From Archegozetes longisetosus (taxonomy: Eukaryota; Arthropoda; Arachnida; Sarcoptiformes; Trhypochthoniidae), in contig JAEMBT020000008.1 in assembly GCA_018873245.2 (NCBI GenBank), positions 62,001 through 126,000 on the forward strand: DNA of 64,000 bases, written 5' to 3'. The translations under genes and the position numbers were made by a program. The notes under the pieces were generated by a model that did no database searches, was not told the DNA's origin, and saw only the letters and a list, made by a program, of their open reading frames with translations. Shown here in pieces: positions 61,780 through 64,000 of this stretch (position 1 is the first letter of the stretch; each line of letters opens with the position of its first letter).

Positions 61780-63794
61780 CAGTCAAAGCTCGATATAGCG
61801 AATCTCGATATAAATCAAATTTGATATACCGAATATATTTTAAGTATACAATAGTAAGTCAACTTTCGATATAAAATACGTTTCGTACTCATGAACTTTT
61901 ATCAATTACCAAAAGAACTAAAATCAAGTTTTGAACTTGAGACTAATAAAATAATCTGATAAAACTGATTTGTAAATAAATTTTCCACTATTTTTTAACT
62001 ACATGTGTCTTCCTATTGTTAAATATTTATTTGAGTTAAATTGAATTTTAATGTTAAAATTATGAACCAAAATAAACGAAATCAAATCTCTCTTCAAGTT
62101 AAATATGAAGTTATAAAACTGGTTGATAGTGGTGTGAAAGGTAGTGACATTATTGAAAAATATAACCTAAAAAGTAGATCTACGTTATCAACTATTAAAA
62201 AGAGAGAAAAAAATTGATCGAGTTATGAGCAAAATAGCTTGAAATCGAGTCGGAAAAACTAAAAAGTGGCGCTTGCCCAAAATTAGAAGAGGAACTAAGA
62301 AAATGGATCGAATTTGTTTGGGATAATACAATTCTTATTACAGACCCAATTATAAAGGAGAAAGCTAAAGAATACGCTAAATTATCTGGAATTAGTAATT
62401 TTGAAGCAAGTGATGGATGGCTCGCAAATTTTCGTTTAAGAAATGATATATTGTTCCAAAAAATTCAAGGAGAGTCTGCATCTGTTAACCGAGAAATAGC
62501 AACTGATTTTATGAGTGTTAAGTTACATCAACTAATTAAAGACTACAGTCCTGATGATATCTATAATGGAGACGAATTTGGATTATTCTGGAAGTGTAAA
62601 CCAGATAAAACTATGTTAGTTAAGGGACAAAAATGTAAAGGAGGAAAAAGAAGTAAAGAGAGGATAACTGTCTTTTTATGTTGTAACATGAGTGACTCTG
62701 AAAAACTGAGATTATCGGTTATTGGAAAATATGCTAATCCTCGCTGCTTCAAAAATGTTAATTATAAGTCAGCTGATTATTATAATAACCCGAAGGCGGG
62801 GATGAGAAGTGACATTTTAACGAAAATTCTTTCTAAATTCAATAGAAAAATTGCTAAAGAAAAATAGACATGTTCTTCTATTTCTGGACAATTGTAGTGC
62901 ACATCCTAAAGGTCTTAATTTTTCGAATATTAAAATTCAATTTTTGCCTAAAAATTCAACATCAGGCTTACAACCCTGTGATGCTGGCATAATAAAATGT
63001 TTAAAAGGTGATTATCGCACACGTTTGATCAAAAAACTGATTGCAAATTTAGAGAATAAAAAGGAATTGAACGTTACACTACTAAATGCGATTGAATTAT
63101 TGGCATATTCTTGGCGTGAAATGAAACGCAAAACTATTGAAAACTGCTTCAGAAAATGTGGTTTCGTTTTAGATTCTGATGAAATTTCACATGAAAGTAA
63201 TTCAAACGACTCCAATCAAACTATTTTGAATGATAATTCTGAAGAGAATTTTTAAACCTTGAAGATGTTTGGAATATCTATACTGAGAGAGCTGGTATTA
63301 ATGGCATAACTTTTGATGACTATTTAAATGTTGACGAAGATTTAGAAATATCGGAAAATGTTGATGAAAGCTCTATAATTGAAAATTTACTTAATCAAAG
63401 TTCAGCTAATAATGATTTATTTAACGAATCTACTGATGAAGATCTACCAGCACCTCAACAATTTAAAGAAAGTGTTACATTTTCTGAAGCTATCGAAGCA
63501 TTGGATGTTTTAAAAACTTCATTTGGAGTAATAATTTCAAAGAAAGTGTTTCAGAAAATCTGCATTCTATAGAAAACGAAATTTTAGATTTTAATATTTT
63601 CAAAAATAGTGTTCAGACACGAATAACAGACTTTTTTAAATAAGTATTTATATTGATTATATTCACTTTAGTTCTACAATACAATATAAGTGCTCTCAAA
63701 CCTATAATATTTTAACTCTCAATATAAAGTACAGCTCAATATAACGAACAACAATTTTTACCCCTTGACTGTTCGTTATATCAAGCTTTCACTG
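61780..63794 (+). mobile_element. pogo/Tigger-type DNA transposon
   Basis: The ends read CAGTCAAAGCTCGATATAGC on the left and, complemented, CAGTGAAAGCTTGATATAAC on the right, with TA on both outer sides (61778-61779 and 63795-63796). This is the standard structure of pogo/Tigger elements, including the GATATA motif near each end. Subterminal ATATAA-type repeats continue inward. The 2.0-kb length fits a complete element, and its single transposase gene is broken. Confidence 0.92.
62062..63560 (+). pseudogene. pogo/Tigger (CENP-B-like) transposase, multiply disrupted
   Basis: Starting MNQNKRNQISLQVKYEVIKL, the protein has in order a CENP-B/psq helix-turn-helix, a second HTH (KLEEELRKWI...SDGWLANFRLRND) and a DDE domain. 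First catalytic Asp: DIYNGDEFGLFWK. Second: LLFLDNCSAHP. Third: LQPCDAGIIKCL, the Asp-type ending of pogo transposases. An acidic tail follows (DDYLNVDEDLEISEN). Lesions: an in-frame TGA at about 62216, and frame changes near 62250-62270, 62850-62866 and 63250, several in A or T runs. All catalytic positions remain visible, so inactivation looks fairly recent, but no single frame encodes a working enzyme. It is a transposon gene and not a host gene. Confidence 0.88.
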
Positions 63795-63796
63795 TA

Positions 63797-64000
63797 TTAG
63801 GATATGTTTTATGTGGTTTATTAGCGTTAAAGTCAATTATTTGAGTGACAAAACGTTATTTCTTACTAAATAATGCGATGTAACACTGAATAACAGAAAA
63901 TTTGTGACTAAACTCAAAAAATTAAAAATCGTCTGAGAGAATCAAAACTATAGATAAAATGAGTCAATAAGTTATGCAATTCTCTAATTGATTCAGTTTT
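63797..64000. other. window end, nothing recognised
   Basis: AT-rich flank of the pogo element. No exon of the MFS paralogue was identified here. Confidence 0.35.

Noticed and set aside
1-64000. tRNA, rRNA or CRISPR arrays
   Set aside because: No cloverleaf with a GGTTCRA-type loop, no rRNA-like block and no spaced direct repeats were seen; the 41-bp array has no spacers.

Overview
The window is about 64 kb of AT-rich, intron-containing eukaryotic DNA. It most likely comes from an arachnid, and I favour an acariform mite. The evidence is an arachnid-style RR cuticle protein, GT-AG introns ranging from 63 bp to several kb, small secreted cysteine-rich proteins, and many small DNA transposons. 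No CRISPR array, operon, rRNA or tRNA was recognised. The organism call is inference. The gene models come from reading splice signals by eye, and in every multi-exon gene the reading frame closes across all joins, apart from one isolated frameshift in the esterase-like gene.

Layout. 1-10.7 kb: an intronless glycosyltransferase family 92 gene (+) sits directly beside a 1.2-kb inverted-repeat element. It is followed by a 1.3-kb near-perfect palindrome, a 41-bp repeat array that flips orientation, and a hAT transposon remnant with a second hAT-type MITE inserted in it. 11.5-12.3 kb: a small secreted six-cysteine protein (-) in four short exons. 13.5-18.5 kb: only repeats and remnants, with a heat-shock-element-like array at 16.4 kb and a GC-rich island near 18 kb. 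20.1-25.5 kb: a type II membrane, cholinesterase-like protein (+) that lacks the catalytic serine. 26.4-39.7 kb: an 11-exon SLC6 sodium/chloride-coupled transporter (-) of the GABA-transporter type, with TE-derived inverted repeats in its introns and one 16-nt exon. 40.6-42.3 kb: a hAT-like long palindrome. 42.6-43.8 kb: two divergent small genes, a tail-anchored protein (+) and a secreted cysteine-rich protein (-). 43.8-51 kb: no genes, one clear hAT MITE. 51.0-53.1 kb: a major-facilitator transporter (+). 56.0-56.9 kb: a cuticle protein (+). 57.4-59.0 kb: a five-domain sushi protein (-). 59.9-61.5 kb: the 3' part of a second, paralogous MFS transporter (-). 61.8-63.8 kb: a decayed pogo/Tigger transposon (+).

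The genes do not form one pathway. They are unrelated metazoan genes (surface glycosylation, cell surface or adhesion, transmitter or osmolyte uptake, cuticle, secreted proteins) separated by transposon debris. The strongest theme is class II transposons and foldback elements. Three hAT-type MITEs have perfect 8-bp target duplications, a fourth has 7/8, and an internally deleted hAT relic also has a perfect 8-bp pair. Several long inverted repeats would fold into long hairpin RNAs if transcribed.
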